15,419 bases of DNA from Thermoanaerobaculia bacterium (GCA_023151335.1 JAKLJF010000026.1:1-15419); one strand, 5' to 3'. Shown: positions 6,513 through 14,593, numbered from the stretch's first letter. Notes: generated by a model from the letters alone, not told the origin. Numbers and translations: made by a program.

Positions 6513-7307
6513 TCATTTCTCCCGCATTCTGTCCCTCAGGCTCTCCCCGATCAGCCGGTGCCCGGCATCCATCAGGTAAATGCGGACGTTGCGCACGCCT
6601 TCCACCATTTTTTTAACGGTTTTGTACTGGATCATCTCGTCTTTGGTACCGAAATAGATATCGACCGGCAGCCCGGACTCCCGCCAGATCGCTTTGATTT
6701 TTGTTCGGCGCAAGTAAAACGAATCGAGCGCATACCAGCACCCGAAAGTGCGGCGGAACCGCTCCGGCCGGGTGAGATTGAAGGACAAAAAATGCACAAT
6801 AAGACCGGGCACCAGGCCCATACGGCGGCCCAGATCGAGCAATTGTAAAAACCACCGCGGTTTTTTCAATATCCGGCCCAGCAATTTGCGCACCCATAAG
6901 GGAGTACGCACGGCCGTCGACATGCCCTTGGTATGAATACCGTCGGGGGCGAGCAGGTAGAGTTTATCGAGTAGCGGTAAAAAATCAGGCAGCATCGCCT
7001 GCGCCAGCCGCGCCCCGAAACTGAATCCCATCAGACAAAACCGTTCCTTCCCTTCCCGTTCCATAATTTGGCGGATGATACCAATCAGGTCGGCCTTTGA
7101 AAAAGTGTCCCGCGGCCATTCAGTTTGTCCGTGAAACGGCAGATCGAAAGCCACCACCGTGTATTTTTCTGCCAGGGCCTGCTCCAGGATGGCAAACAGG
7201 CGTGCCCGGTCGCCGAACCCGTGCAGGGCTATCAGAAGGCGTTCTCCCTCCCCAAAGCGCAAACAGTGCACATGGGCATCTTTGTGTTCCAGGTAAAATG
7301 ACTGCAT
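6513..7307 (-). CDS. Alpha/beta hydrolase
   Basis: This is a 264-residue soluble alpha/beta-hydrolase with no signal peptide. The oxyanion strand LIALHGFGD is at 25-33, the nucleophile elbow GFSFGA places Ser96, the acid is probably Asp223 (YFGTKDEMI) and the base His250 (DAGHRLI), so the triad is complete. A helical cap rich in Arg/Lys (about 130-205) sits between strands 6 and 7. The substrate cannot be told; esterases, lactonases and C-C hydrolases share this fold. The start at 7307 lies 16 bp after the response-regulator stop, so the two are probably co-transcribed. The 3' end is convergent with the nuclease-like gene, 11 bp apart, with no clear terminator between. Confidence 0.82.
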   Translation of the reverse strand: MQSFYLEHKDAHVHCLRFGEGERLLIALHGFGDRARLFAILEQALAEKYTVVAFDLPFHGQTEWPRDTFSKADLIGIIRQIMEREGKERFCLMGFSFGARLAQAMLPDFLPLLDKLYLLAPDGIHTKGMSTAVRTPLWVRKLLGRILKKPRWFLQLLDLGRRMGLVPGLIVHFLSFNLTRPERFRRTFGCWYALDSFYLRRTKIKAIWRESGLPVDIYFGTKDEMIQYKTVKKMVEGVRNVRIYLMDAGHRLIGESLRDRMREK

Positions 7308-7323
7308 ACTTTGGCATATTTAC

Positions 7324-8028
7324 CTACTCGTCCACCCTGAACTTAAACCCTACCCCGTGAATATTTTCCACCTTGATACGTTCGTCGCGGCCGAGGTATT
7401 TGCGGAGGCGGGAAATGAACACGTCGAGGCTGCGGCCCAGAAAGTAGTCGTCTTTTCCCCAGATCGTTTCAAGGATATAGGAGCGTTTGACCACCTGGTT
7501 GCGGTTTTCATTCAGTAGTTTTAACAGATCGGCTTCTTTTTGGGTGAGGGTTTCGCCCTCTTCGTCGCCGTAGGCAAGGTTGAGGTTTTTATAGTCGAAA
7601 TTATAACGGCCAATGGTAGTGGGGATACCCGACTTCAGAATGCCGGTGTATTTGGAACGGCGCAGGAAAATGTCGATTTTCAGGAGCAATTCCTCAATAC
7701 TGAACGGCTTGGTGATATAATCGTCGGCGCCGATGGTAAGACCGTGAATCTTGTCCTGCTTCATACTTTTGGCCGTCAGAAAGATGATCGGCACCTGTTC
7801 GTCCCGTTTCCGGATTTCCTGCGCCAGCGTGAAACCATCCACTTCCGGCAACATCACGTCGAGAATACACAGGTCGAATTTCTGACCGGAACGGATGACT
7901 TCCATCGCTTTCTGGCCATCCTCGCAATAGGTGACCTGATAGCCGTTGAACTCGAGATTGTCCCGGGTGACGTAACTCAGGCTTTCGTCGTCTTCCACGT
8001 AAAAAAGATGCGCTTTTGTCTCGGCCAT
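7324..8028 (-). CDS. OmpR-family response regulator
   Basis: This two-component transcription factor has 234 residues from the ATG at 8028; the longer frame to 8166 adds an unstructured stretch and is rejected. The receiver domain (6-120) has the acidic pair in VEDDES (12-13), phospho-acceptor Asp57 (LCILDVMLPEVDG), Thr85 (FLTAKS) and Lys107 (TKPFS). The C-terminal winged helix (about 140-234) includes LTQKEADLLKLLNEN and the recognition region GRSLDVFISRLRKYLGRDERIKVENIHGVGFKF. No histidine kinase is encoded in the window, so it is an orphan here. It is followed by an alpha/beta hydrolase 16 bp downstream. A candidate promoter lies about 50 nt upstream of the start. Confidence 0.92.
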   Translation of the reverse strand: MAETKAHLFYVEDDESLSYVTRDNLEFNGYQVTYCEDGQKAMEVIRSGQKFDLCILDVMLPEVDGFTLAQEIRKRDEQVPIIFLTAKSMKQDKIHGLTIGADDYITKPFSIEELLLKIDIFLRRSKYTGILKSGIPTTIGRYNFDYKNLNLAYGDEEGETLTQKEADLLKLLNENRNQVVKRSYILETIWGKDDYFLGRSLDVFISRLRKYLGRDERIKVENIHGVGFKFRVDE

Positions 8029-8078
8029 GGGAAAGTCGGATTTGCGTGTTCTGTTGGATGAATGTTTTCGATAGCGGG

Positions 8079-8086
8079 CAAACTTA
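8079..8086 (-). promoter_or_regulatory. -7 box of the response-regulator promoter
   Basis: Read leftward, TAAGTTTG fits TAnnTTTG and lies 50 nt before the ATG at 8028. No TTG was found at the proper upstream spacing, so the call rests on the -7 box and position only. Confidence 0.45.
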
Positions 8087-8189
8087 ATACTTGTTGGCGG
8101 AATGAAGCTTTTATAGGAGGAAAAATTGAGTCCATTCCGGGCCGGGGCCCAAACCAAAGCATTCAAAAAGAGCGAAAATTACCTTTAAT

Positions 8190-8290
8190 AAACACTTTAG
8201 GCCACTTTAGACCACGGAAGACCACTTTAGAATTTTTACGAATAGGTTTCTAAAGTAGTCTTCCGTGGACTAAAGTGGCCTAAAGTGTTT
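8190..8290. repeat. Large palindromic element, 43-bp arms
   Basis: Inverted repeat with arms 8190-8232 and 8248-8290, two mismatches and a 15-nt loop. Each arm contains three CACTTTAG-type units, two of them 10 bp apart, so a direct repeat is nested in the palindrome. It lies 24 bp after the stop of the leftward type IX cargo gene and could end its transcript, but read leftward it is followed by TATTAAAGG, not a T-run. It may instead be a dispersed palindromic repeat. The rest of 8029-8314 holds only the response-regulator promoter. Confidence 0.9.
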
Positions 8291-8314
8291 GTTAAATCGG
8301 CACCCCGGCCGCAA

Positions 8315-8998
8315 TTACTTCTTCATCACAGGCAAAGCCTGGAAGACCCGTCCTTTTTTATCTTCCAGTGTGAGCACGTATGAACCTGCCGGCAGGCCGG
8401 CCAGCGAATACTTCTGGCCCGGGTTCGCGGTGTAACGGGCTACTTCGCGGCTATCGAGCGAAAACAGGCGGATGTGCTGCACGGCCTCAGCATTGTTAAG
8501 CAGGAAGTAATCGGTAGCCGGATTCGGAAAAAGCTGCACGGTTGCGGCGGGTAAAGGATCTTCGGTATCCGAACTTTCCGGTGTGAACAGGTAGGCAATA
8601 ACCACCGAATCGGCGGGGTTGTTGTTATTGTACATTTTCAGATGTACCAGACCGGAGGCGCCCGGGATCAGGTCCCAGTTTCTGAAATGCACGAAGATAT
8701 TACCCGAGCTATCGGGGTCAATATTGAAGGTTTTCGAACTGATGTGAGCCAGGTAACACAAATTAAGATCGCATACCTGGGTTTCACAGCCGGGCGTAAT
8801 ATTAATAATAGTGCGTTCCCATTTGATGGTTTGCACGGCATTGGTCGGGTTGTGGATAACGATATGGCCATCTACGTCGTCGTCGCCCTCCGGAAGGATG
8901 GTCCAGACCGAAGTGGCGGAAACTTCGAAGGTGGATTGGGCAAAAGCGGCGCTGAAAAGGCCAAGGAAAAGCAGTGAAAGTGTAAGCAAACGTTTCAT
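8315..8998 (-). CDS. Secreted protein with type IX sorting domain
   Basis: This 227-residue exported protein has a signal peptide at 1-20 (MKRLLTLSLLFLGLFSAAFA, cleaved before Gln21), a beta-rich central domain at about 25-140 with three Cys (71, 76, 81; CETQVCDLNLC) and a C-terminal type IX secretion sorting domain from about 153, with LFPNPATDYF and the usual beta pattern ending VFQALPVMKK. The product should cross the outer membrane through the type IX system and be anchored or released with the tail removed. The central domain (GHIVIHNPTNAVQTIKW, NIFVHFRNW) resembles an Ig-like fold, but I do not recognise a family. It is divergent from a second sorting-domain gene, with 133 bp between the starts. 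Confidence 0.85.
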   Translation of the reverse strand: MKRLLTLSLLFLGLFSAAFAQSTFEVSATSVWTILPEGDDDVDGHIVIHNPTNAVQTIKWERTIINITPGCETQVCDLNLCYLAHISSKTFNIDPDSSGNIFVHFRNWDLIPGASGLVHLKMYNNNNPADSVVIAYLFTPESSDTEDPLPAATVQLFPNPATDYFLLNNAEAVQHIRLFSLDSREVARYTANPGQKYSLAGLPAGSYVLTLEDKKGRVFQALPVMKK

Positions 8999-9039
8999 AG
9001 GCTAAATGTCCATTTTTAGCAGGTTTTGTAATAATTTGA

Positions 9040-9047
9040 CAAAGGTA
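9040..9047 (-). promoter_or_regulatory. -7 box for the leftward type IX cargo gene
   Basis: Read leftward, TACCTTTG fits TAnnTTTG and lies 41 nt upstream of the ATG at 8998. Only a weak CTG is seen 19 nt further upstream. Confidence 0.5.
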
Positions 9048-9072
9048 CGCCGGTCGGACGGTTCAGGCGCGC

Positions 9073-9080
9073 TAATTTTG
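9073..9080 (+). promoter_or_regulatory. -7 box for the secreted redoxin gene
   Basis: TAATTTTG fits TAnnTTTG and lies 51 nt before the ATG at 9132. It is 25 bp from the opposite-strand -7 box, so the divergent promoters overlap. A start near 9087 would favour the ATG at 9132 over upstream in-frame ATGs at 9087 and 9111. Confidence 0.45.
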
Positions 9081-9131
9081 TTGTTAATGAGGCTTTTTTT
9101 CGTCGGCTTTATGCCATTAGCAAAAAAACTT

Positions 9132-10664
9132 ATGAGAAAATTATGGGTGCTGGCCTTGGCGCTGATGGTAGGGACGCATATTTCAGCCCAGTTGCCATCG
9201 GGTACCATAGCACCGGATTTCACCACCAAAGATATCAAAGGCCAGAGCTGGCGTCTGTACGATTTACTCGACTCGGGAAAAATCGTGGTGCTGGAAATTT
9301 CTGCGACCTGGTGTGCGCCCTGCTGGGCCTATCACAACGGCCATGCCATGCACGCTTTTTACGAACAGCACGGGCCCAAAGGCGACGATCGCGCGCGTGT
9401 GCTGTTCATCGAAGGCGACCCCAAAACCAATGTAAACTGCCTGAGCGGCCCCGCGGGTTGCAACGATTTTACCCCGGGCAACTGGGTGGCCGGCACTCCC
9501 TTTCCGATTATCAACGATGATTCCATTGCCAAAGCGTATCAGATCGAATACTTCCCCACCATTTTTGTGGTCTGTCCCAACCGGAAACTTTACGAAGTAG
9601 GCCAGTGGAATGCCGCTGAACTGTGGGAGCAGGCGCAAACCTGTCCGGTAGCCTCCGGAAAAGAAAATGCCGGGATATACGAATTTTCTACCGGCACCTC
9701 CTTTCAGGAAATATGCGGGAACCTTGAAGTGGCCCCGGCTTTTTCTTTGATCAACCTGGGTTCGGAAGCCCTGACACAGGCCACACTTGCCCTCGAATGG
9801 AACAACAGCACCGTGCAAACCCTCGAATGGAACGGTTACCTGAATGTATATGATGAGGCCAAAATCGCTTTCGATGCCTTGACGCTGACCGATAGCGGGC
9901 AACTCTCGGCCCGGCTTTCCTCCGTCAACAACAAACCCGCCGACGATGAACCGGCCAATAATATCCGGGTAAAAAATTTCAGCGCCGCAAAAAATTTCAA
10001 CAGCCTGAAAGTGCTGCTGCGCATCAAAACCGACCAGTATGGCGCCGAAACCTACTGGGAATTGCGCGACCTGCAGGGCCAGGTGCTGGAAACCGGCGGG
10101 AATAAATCCGTCGGCCCGGGCGGCGGCGGCATGTTCACCGGCATACCGGACGGCCCCGGCGCCTATAACGACAATGCCCTCATCCGCGACACCCTGAATC
10201 TGCCGGAACCGGGCTGCTATTCCATCCACTTTGTCGATTATTACGGCGACGGTATGTGCTGCGATTATGGCAACGGATACTACCGGCTCTATGATCTCAC
10301 CGACCTCCAGACTCCCATCCTCACCGGCGGCGATTTCCGCGCCTACGACGACCGGGTGTTCAGCGCAGGGCTGCTGACCGCTACCAGTGAAGCCGCGGAC
10401 GTCGCGGTATCGGTTCATTTGTTCCCCAATCCGGCCAGCCGGTTCCTGCAGGCGGATTTTTCCCTGGCAGAGGAGGCTTTTGTTTCCATGGATATAGTCA
10501 ATGTACTGGGCCAAAGCTTGTTCCGTGAATCTGCCGTACAGTTGCCCGCTGGCGAACACTCCAAAAATATTGACGTCGGCCAACTGCCGGAAGGCGTATA
10601 TTGGTTGCGTCTAAGCGCAAACGGCCAGTGGATCACCCGAAAGTTTGTTGTTCAGCGGCAATAA
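9132..10664 (+). CDS. Secreted thioredoxin-like protein with type IX sorting domain
   Basis: This 510-residue exported multidomain protein starts at the ATG at 9132, which gives a clean signal peptide (MRKLWVLALALMVGTHISAQ). Residues 24-170 are a TlpA/redoxin-type thioredoxin fold: APDFTTKDIKG, active-site Cys61 and Cys64 (ATWCAPCW) and cis-Pro142 (YFPTIF). Residues about 190-285 are beta-rich and CARDB-like. Residues about 292-400 form a module found in many Bacteroidota surface proteins, with YWELRDLQGQ and the hallmark CYSIHFVDYYGDGMCCDYGNG (split at 362-382). The C-terminal sorting domain starts near 426 (VHLFPNPASRF). It is probably a surface or secreted thiol-disulfide protein; its redox partner is unknown. 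It is convergent with the next gene, only 4 bp between stops. Confidence 0.87.
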   Translation: MRKLWVLALALMVGTHISAQLPSGTIAPDFTTKDIKGQSWRLYDLLDSGKIVVLEISATWCAPCWAYHNGHAMHAFYEQHGPKGDDRARVLFIEGDPKTNVNCLSGPAGCNDFTPGNWVAGTPFPIINDDSIAKAYQIEYFPTIFVVCPNRKLYEVGQWNAAELWEQAQTCPVASGKENAGIYEFSTGTSFQEICGNLEVAPAFSLINLGSEALTQATLALEWNNSTVQTLEWNGYLNVYDEAKIAFDALTLTDSGQLSARLSSVNNKPADDEPANNIRVKNFSAAKNFNSLKVLLRIKTDQYGAETYWELRDLQGQVLETGGNKSVGPGGGGMFTGIPDGPGAYNDNALIRDTLNLPEPGCYSIHFVDYYGDGMCCDYGNGYYRLYDLTDLQTPILTGGDFRAYDDRVFSAGLLTATSEAADVAVSVHLFPNPASRFLQADFSLAEEAFVSMDIVNVLGQSLFRESAVQLPAGEHSKNIDVGQLPEGVYWLRLSANGQWITRKFVVQRQ

Positions 10665-10668
10665 AGGC

Positions 10669-11559
10669 TCAGTTTTGATTGTCCAGGAACCGCGTCAGCG
10701 TAGATTTGAACGCATCGCCGCCCCGCGCCATCAGGTTGAGGTGTCCGGCCCCCCTTACAATATGAAGTTCCTTCTCGGCAGAGCCCAGGTTGGCAAATAT
10801 CTGGCGTCCGTACTCCGGACTGATCCGGTCGTCGGCATCGCCGTGGGCCAGCAGGATGGGTTGCCGGATACGCCGGGCTGCTTCTGCCGGCCGGATGGAA
10901 TCGGGCTCAAACCGCGCCATTTCAGCGGCGCGGGCGATGCCGTCCTCTGAAAACCAGCGCCAGGGGATCTTTAAACGCCGTCGCTGGTAATCGTACACGA
11001 TAGTGCGGAAATCGGAAAACGTGCTCTGAATAATGCCGAATTGTAAACGCGGTTCGATGGCCAGGGCCTGCAGGGCAATGGCGCCGCCCAGCGAATTGCC
11101 CCAAACGCCTACCGGTTCGCCGTTTTTCCGTTGCACAACGAAGTCGGTAATCGCGCTGACGTCGTGTTTTTCAAAATATCCGTAGGTGCAATATTGACCC
11201 TCGCTTTCGCCGTGGGCGCGGCCGTCGAACAGCACGGTTTCATAACCTTCTTCCCAAAGCCAGGCGGCCGTTTGTAACCAGTGCTCCTTGCAGCCGCCGA
11301 CGCCGTGCAGCAGGATCACCACGCTTTTGCCGCTTTCGCCGGGGCGATGTATCCAATAGCCGCGCAGGGTGAGGCTGTCGGCGGTTTTTACCTCTACTTT
11401 TTCATAAGGAAGGCCCAGATCGGCCGGCGTCCGGGAAGGATTGAATTTTCTCGGCGTCAGGATCATATAGGGCGCCGAATAATAAACGAGACCGAATGCG
11501 CCGGCCAGTAATACAGCAGATACGACGGCAATGCGCCGGAAAGTTTTCGCGTATTTCAT
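10669..11559 (-). CDS. Membrane-anchored alpha/beta hydrolase
   Basis: This 296-residue protein starts at the ATG at 11559; a TTG 27 nt upstream is rejected because the ATG directly gives a signal-anchor, MKYAKTFRR followed by a hydrophobic helix at about 10-30. The hydrolase domain (50-296) has LLHGVGG at 83-89, the nucleophile elbow GNSLGG with Ser156, an acid in HGDADDRI (Asp243 most likely) and His273 (GAGHLNLM). The layout, with a helix then a lipolytic-like fold acting on an exported side, is like the YqkD/BEM46 group of hydrolases, whose substrates are poorly known. It lies downstream of the lipoprotein gene by 93 bp on the same strand; no convincing promoter was found in that gap. Confidence 0.83.
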   Translation of the reverse strand: MKYAKTFRRIAVVSAVLLAGAFGLVYYSAPYMILTPRKFNPSRTPADLGLPYEKVEVKTADSLTLRGYWIHRPGESGKSVVILLHGVGGCKEHWLQTAAWLWEEGYETVLFDGRAHGESEGQYCTYGYFEKHDVSAITDFVVQRKNGEPVGVWGNSLGGAIALQALAIEPRLQFGIIQSTFSDFRTIVYDYQRRRLKIPWRWFSEDGIARAAEMARFEPDSIRPAEAARRIRQPILLAHGDADDRISPEYGRQIFANLGSAEKELHIVRGAGHLNLMARGGDAFKSTLTRFLDNQN

Positions 11560-11652
11560 GCTTTTAAAGACACGGTTTTTTAACAACAGGTTACCCTTTG
11601 CGCCATTGAGGGCGTTTGTTCACAAAAAAGAAAAATCCGGGTGAAAAAGTAT

Positions 11653-12357
11653 TCAACGGGGCGTATTTAAAAAACCGGCCGTTTGCCTTCCGGTTTCCAG
11701 CATGGCTTCCAGAACCGCCTGCGCCAGCGCCCGTTTTTGCAACTCCGCCGAATCGAAGTCTTCCTTCCCTTTTTTGACGTGCGCGCTTTTTGTAGCGATG
11801 TGGGTAAACGGAATAATGCCCGTCCGGATGTCCATCAGCACCGTTTCACAGGTGGCGAATGCCTTCGATTCTTCTTTTCTGAACACCCGGTACCGCTGAA
11901 AAATATCGCTGTGCAAATTATAGATCAGCAGCATATCGGCCTGCAGGCGCACGGCCGATTCCCGCAACTGGTGAATATTGGGATTGACGCCGGTAACAAT
12001 AGAAGGCAACAAAATGACCTTCTGCACCCGGGAAGCGCCTTTTATGACTTGGGTAAACGTGTCGATCAGTTGCTGCCGCGCTTTCAGGCTTTCTTCGTCG
12101 TACCACTGCCGGTATTGTACCCGCGTGCCGCCATAGTGAAACACGGCCAGCCGGACGGTATCCGGAATGTTGATCCTGCCGTCAAGAATCCGGCGGATAT
12201 CCGCTTCGCTGATGGTACGTTCTTTAAAATCGAACAGCGATTCGGTGACAGAACGGTCGGCAGCCGTTTCCAGGTAACGGTAGCGCGGGGAAGTGCAGGA
12301 AGAGGCGCCGGCAAGCAGAACGATCGCGAACAGGGCGCAGGAGAAGGAGTTAAGCAT
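11653..12357 (-). CDS. Putative lipoprotein of unknown function
   Basis: A 234-residue protein with a hydrophobic start ending in a lipobox-like LAGASSC (Cys21), then SPRYRYL, so probably a lipoprotein. I do not recognise a family. The mature part alternates helices and strands: DIRRILDGRINIPDTVRLAVFHYGG (split), a conserved-looking VILLPSIVTGVNPNIHQLRE, then ADMLLIYNLHSDIFQRYRVFR and a C-terminal helix ending AMLETGRQTAGF. The Met at 12357 gives an n-region without any Lys/Arg, which is unusual. An out-of-frame MKKQKLIKQ starting at 12389 would supply it if one base differed. The upstream 141 bp contains no clear promoter; GTG/TTG starts further up cannot be excluded. Confidence 0.75.
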   Translation of the reverse strand: MLNSFSCALFAIVLLAGASSCTSPRYRYLETAADRSVTESLFDFKERTISEADIRRILDGRINIPDTVRLAVFHYGGTRVQYRQWYDEESLKARQQLIDTFTQVIKGASRVQKVILLPSIVTGVNPNIHQLRESAVRLQADMLLIYNLHSDIFQRYRVFRKEESKAFATCETVLMDIRTGIIPFTHIATKSAHVKKGKEDFDSAELQKRALAQAVLEAMLETGRQTAGFLNTPR

Positions 12358-12498
12358 AGTATTTGTTTGATTAGTTTTTGTTTTTTCATAAATAATACTT
12401 CGAGCACTTGGCTGTTGGCGTCCTCGCTAACAACACTGACGATCAACCAATTATCAAAAATTGCCCGGAGTATTGATTATTTAAAGAGGGTCAGAATT

Positions 12499-14094
12499 TC
12501 ACATTCGAAGCTCCACAAAATTGCCCACCGCCCTGGCCACCCGCTGCCCTTCCATTGCTGCCGACAGGATGCCGCCTGCATAACCCGCTCCTTCGCCACA
12601 GGGGAACAAGCCTGCTACCTGCGGGTGCATCAGCGATTCCGGGTCGCGCGGGATTCGTACGGGCGCGCTGGTGCGACTTTCTGTGCCGACTACGATGGCT
12701 TCCTGTGTCAGGTAGCCCCGCATCATTTTCCCGAACTGGCTCAGTCCGTCGCGCAGCCGTTTATAAACGAAAGACGGCAACAATTCGTGCACTGGCGCCG
12801 GGTGAATACCGGGAATATAGGAAGTCGGCGGCAGGTTGGCCGACAGGCGCCCGGCGAGGAAATCGGGCAGGCGCAGGGCAGGCGCCCGCTGGCTGCCGTC
12901 GCCGGCGGCAAACATGCGGCGCTCTACTTCAGCCTGGAATTCGAGGTGGGCGAACACGCCGTGTTTTTGCCAGGGCGCCAGGTCTTCCGCTTCCACGGCC
13001 ACTACCACGCCCGAATTAGCATAAGGCGAATCGCGCCGGCTCATGCTCATGCCGTTCACCACGATCTCGCCGGGAGCCGTGGCTGCCGGCACGATCAGCC
13101 CGCCCGGACACATGCAAAAGGAAAATACGCCCCGCTCCCGAACCTGACAAACGAGGCTGTAGCTGGCAGCGGGCAGGTGTTCGTCGCGCGGGTTCTGGCG
13201 GTACTGCACGGCGTCGACCATCGATTGTGGGTGCTCCACGCGTACGCCGAGGGCGAAAGGCTTGGCTTCAATAGCAATGCCCCGCGCGTGCAGCAGGCGG
13301 TAAATGTCGCGCGCGGAGTGGCCGGTGGCCAAAATGACGGCATCGGCGGGCCATTCGGCGCTGGCAGGGCTATCGCCGGACTCCACGGCGTGCGTGATCA
13401 CGCCGGCCATCCGGCCCTCGTGCTGGATAAAATCGGTCACAGCCTGTCCGAAATGAACCTCGCCGCCATAGTGCAGAATGGTTTCGCGGATATTTTGTAC
13501 CACACCGGGCAGTTTGTTGGAGCCGATGTGCGGGTGGGCCTCGGTGAGGATATCGGGTTTGGCGCCGTGCTCCACCAGGAGGCGCAGAGCTTTGCGCAGG
13601 TTGCCGCGTTTGTCGGAGCGGGTGTATAGTTTACCGTCGGAATAAGTGCCGGCGCCGCCTTCGCCGAAACAGTAGTTGGAGTGCGGGTTGACGATGCCGG
13701 ATTGCTGGATGGCGCGGAGGTCGCGCCGGCGGGCGCGCACATCTTTACCCCGGTCGAGCACCACGGGCTGTATGCCCAGTTCGATGAGTTCAAGCGCGGC
13801 AAAGTAGCCGGCCGGGCCTGCCCCCACGATCACAACCCGGCCCCTGCGCCGGTCGACCGGCCTGAAGGCGGAGAGCAGGGCCGGTTCGGGGGTAAATACT
13901 TCCCCCGGGCCATATACTTCGGCCCGCACCCGGAATACGGGTTCGCGGCCGCGGGCATCGAGCGAGCTTTTTAAAATTTCGAGGTGGGTGACCTGCGCCG
14001 GCGACATACCGCTTTGTTGGGCGGCTTTTTGCCGCAGGCGGGCGGCATGGTGGCGCTCTTCGGGGCGGAGCACGAGTTCGACGAGGATGGGCAT
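12499..14094 (-). CDS. FAD-dependent dehydrogenase (COG2509-type)
   Basis: This 531-residue cytoplasmic flavoprotein has an N-terminal ferredoxin-fold-like segment (1-80), then the dinucleotide motif VVIVGAGPAGYFAALELIELG with the glycines at 91-96. A family-typical block follows, PHSNYCFGEGGAGTYSDGKLYTR, then ILATGHSARDIY and near the C-terminus FPCGEGAGYAGGILSAAMEG (497-516), which closes the FAD site. Size and these motifs fit the uncharacterized FAD-dependent dehydrogenases of COG2509; substrate and electron acceptor are unknown. The frame is open to 14553, but the ATG at 14094 begins the domain cleanly (MPILVELVLRPEE) and avoids overlap with the next gene, whose stop is 40 bp upstream. 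Confidence 0.88.
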   Translation of the reverse strand: MPILVELVLRPEERHHAARLRQKAAQQSGMSPAQVTHLEILKSSLDARGREPVFRVRAEVYGPGEVFTPEPALLSAFRPVDRRRGRVVIVGAGPAGYFAALELIELGIQPVVLDRGKDVRARRRDLRAIQQSGIVNPHSNYCFGEGGAGTYSDGKLYTRSDKRGNLRKALRLLVEHGAKPDILTEAHPHIGSNKLPGVVQNIRETILHYGGEVHFGQAVTDFIQHEGRMAGVITHAVESGDSPASAEWPADAVILATGHSARDIYRLLHARGIAIEAKPFALGVRVEHPQSMVDAVQYRQNPRDEHLPAASYSLVCQVRERGVFSFCMCPGGLIVPAATAPGEIVVNGMSMSRRDSPYANSGVVVAVEAEDLAPWQKHGVFAHLEFQAEVERRMFAAGDGSQRAPALRLPDFLAGRLSANLPPTSYIPGIHPAPVHELLPSFVYKRLRDGLSQFGKMMRGYLTQEAIVVGTESRTSAPVRIPRDPESLMHPQVAGLFPCGEGAGYAGGILSAAMEGQRVARAVGNFVELRM

Positions 14095-14134
14095 GGTACG
14101 GTTTGTCCCGTTTTTATCGGGAAAAAAAGATCGT

Positions 14135-14593
14135 TCAATTCGTTTTTCGCCGCAGCGTTTTCGGCTTGTCGGTTTGTTCGGGCGTCCATTCGGCAGGGTT
14201 CCAGTCGTAAATATCCGGCACAAAAACTTTAATGGTCGTTTGCTCCACGCATTTCTTCGGCATGCCGGGCAGTTTGATGTCTTCGCGCTTGCGCACTTTG
14301 GTAAAAATCCGAAGCGCGTCGGTCGTCTTTTCCGAGTCAAAGGCATATCGCCCCTGTTCGATGAGGTAATTGACAATTTCCGGCGAGGCGTCCCATACCT
14401 GGATGTTGGCCTCTGTGAGGATACTGCTGCCCGCCCAGACGTGCAGCTCAGGGTACGTGTAGCCGACAATATCCAGGGTAACGGTTTGGATGGAATCCAC
14501 TTCGAACACCTGGTATACCGTGCGCTCCATTTGGGCGGAAGCCCGGAGGGCAAACAGGCTCAGACAACAAAAAATGATCGGCTTATAACTCAT
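14135..14593 (-). CDS. Small exported protein, paralog of the 14713-15135 product
   Basis: This 152-residue protein has a signal peptide at 1-21 (FCCLSLFALRASAQ). The mature part is beta-rich: VTLDIVGYTYPELHVWAG, then INYLIEQGRYAF-like sequence and TTIKVFVPDIYDW, ending in a basic tail (TLRRKTN). The order LD(I/L).G...L.VW, GRY, VFVP is shared with the product of the gene upstream, so they are probably diverged duplicates. The beta pattern recalls head domains of the DUF4097/GIN adhesin-like type in short form, but this is weak. It lies 40 bp upstream of the FAD dehydrogenase, possibly co-transcribed, and just behind the 14631-14705 terminator. Function unknown. Confidence 0.75.
   Translation of the reverse strand: MSYKPIIFCCLSLFALRASAQMERTVYQVFEVDSIQTVTLDIVGYTYPELHVWAGSSILTEANIQVWDASPEIVNYLIEQGRYAFDSEKTTDALRIFTKVRKREDIKLPGMPKKCVEQTTIKVFVPDIYDWNPAEWTPEQTDKPKTLRRKTN

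Noticed and set aside
8029..8166. Upstream extension of the response regulator
   Set aside because: It precedes the receiver fold with no homologous content and contains the -7 box; the ATG at 8028 is preferred.
9264..10583. 439-codon open frame on the minus strand
   Set aside because: Shadow of the secreted redoxin gene, which has clear domains on the plus strand.
12410..12432. Small hairpin TGTTGGCG...CGCTAACA
   Set aside because: An 8-bp imperfect stem without a T-run; no link to a known element such as an attC site could be shown.
11683..13629. 648-codon open frame on the plus strand
   Set aside because: It is antisense to both the lipoprotein and the FAD dehydrogenase, shows no domain, and arises from high GC at third codon positions.
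14106..14122. TCCCG...CGGGA palindrome before the FAD dehydrogenase
   Set aside because: Stem of only 5 bp, and the T-run lies on the wrong side for a leftward terminator.
14095..14553. Upstream extension of the FAD dehydrogenase
   Set aside because: It is antiparallel in content to nothing known, overlaps the small exported gene in another frame, and the domain starts cleanly at 14094.
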